DNA of 64,000 bases, from assembly GCA_018806985.1 (NCBI GenBank), contig JADANN010000174.1:3252501-3316500 (forward strand), read 5' to 3'. Origin of the DNA: Angiostrongylus vasorum. Taxonomy: Eukaryota > Nematoda > Chromadorea > Rhabditida > Metastrongylidae. Under the pieces are notes generated by a model. That model saw only the letters and a list, made by a program, of their open reading frames with translations. It did no database searches and was not told where the DNA came from. Numbering within the stretch: position 1 is the first letter of the stretch; each line of letters begins with the position of its first letter. This document shows positions 63,508 to 64,000 of this stretch, in pieces. The position numbers were made by a program, and so were the translations under genes.

Positions 63508-63784
63508 CTGAACAAAACACAATAATAGCGCTCGGGGAAATCATCTAATTCACTTGTTTGTTACATAAATTCACAAACAATCACTGTAGACATTTTTTTG
63601 TAACAAAAGGTATCTGTAAAACGTTAAGTAAAGCCATATCAACCAAAATAAATAGATGCAATAACATGGCATTTGGACTTCAGTCTTGTCCACTTTCAGT
63701 CGAAAAAGACTGATGATTCCACAATAGCAAAATTTTGAAGCTGAAAAAAAAACCAGCTACACATCCCTAAAATATACTGCAAGA

Positions 63785-64000
63785 TACTTGATACTTGATA
63801 CTTGAACGGCCCGTCCTCACTAGTTGTGCAGGCCCCAGCATAATCACCATTTTTCAGAGATTTGCTGGTTAAGTCACTGTGGTTCCTTGGAATCCCGAGG
63901 ACAGCCTGGCCAAAGTCTGCCCCAGGTCGTCACCACGACAGGCAGTCGCAGCCCTTGTGGATTAGAGGGAGATTTACCACCATGCGACTTTGATACCAAG
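63785..64000 (-). repeat. Repeat family B copy 8, cut by the window edge
   Basis: Begins with 'gatacttgatacttgatact' and 'gcccgtcctcactagttgtg' and runs to the edge at 'gcgactttgataccaag'. The rest lies beyond 64000. Confidence 0.8.

Noticed and set aside
1..64000. A previously undescribed defence, metabolic or operon-type system
   Set aside because: The window is one eukaryotic gene plus repeats. Apart from the hammerhead-like elements, nothing suggests a novel multi-gene system.

Overview
This window looks like part of a nematode chromosome, probably from a strongylid worm such as a hookworm. That placement is my inference, based on the gene content, the short exons in repeat-filled introns, the nematode-style acceptors (mostly TTTCAG or TTTTAG) and the RTE, Penelope-like and mariner remnants. 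Nothing bacterial or viral is visible.

One host gene fills the window on the minus strand, from beyond 64000 down to a stop codon at 1414-1416. It encodes a multi-PDZ scaffold of the MPDZ (MUPP1)/PATJ family, orthologous in layout to nematode mpz-1. I could place 37 coding exons, about 5.9 kb of coding sequence or roughly 1,980 residues, carrying ten PDZ domains in the same order and with the same signature loops as the family: [39 protein letters not shown], a divergent [44 protein letters not shown] and a divergent QLGMGIGKR. Exon borders were chosen so that the splice phases agree and PDZ motifs are restored across junctions. One junction (27891 to 27605) remains unresolved, and one (52581 to 52410) depends on a 17-nt micro-exon.

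Layout along the host transcript, from high to low coordinates: first PDZ in the window at 63.5-61.7 kb; a 6.6 kb intron with a mariner relic; a 1.2 kb exon with two PDZ domains at 53.8-52.6 kb; fourth PDZ at 52.4-50.4 kb; linker exons at 49.5-45.5 kb; fifth PDZ at 45.5-42.3 kb; a serine-rich linker at 36.1-35.3 kb; sixth PDZ at 33.3-29.5 kb; acidic/polar linkers at 28.2-26.8 kb; seventh PDZ at 26.7-26.0 kb; short linker exons to 21.6 kb; eighth PDZ at 19.0-11.6 kb, split by a 6.9 kb intron holding an RTE-type LINE; ninth PDZ at 11.8-9.2 kb; linker; last PDZ at 3.1-1.4 kb, then the stop.

The remaining 90 percent is intron or 3' flank built largely from repeats: 11 copies of a tRNA-derived SINE (family A), 8 copies of a ~390-bp repeat (family B), Penelope-like tails with a hammerhead-like core (family C), a MITE-like element with inverted ends (family D), a 235-bp foldback element, one long but broken RTE copy plus several RTE fragments, a Penelope GIY-YIG fragment, a mariner fragment and (AT)n tracts. 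No second host gene is convincing. The most unusual items are the hammerhead-like cores, a GC-AG intron fixed by the PDZ reading frame, and the stop/micro-exon junction after the third PDZ domain.
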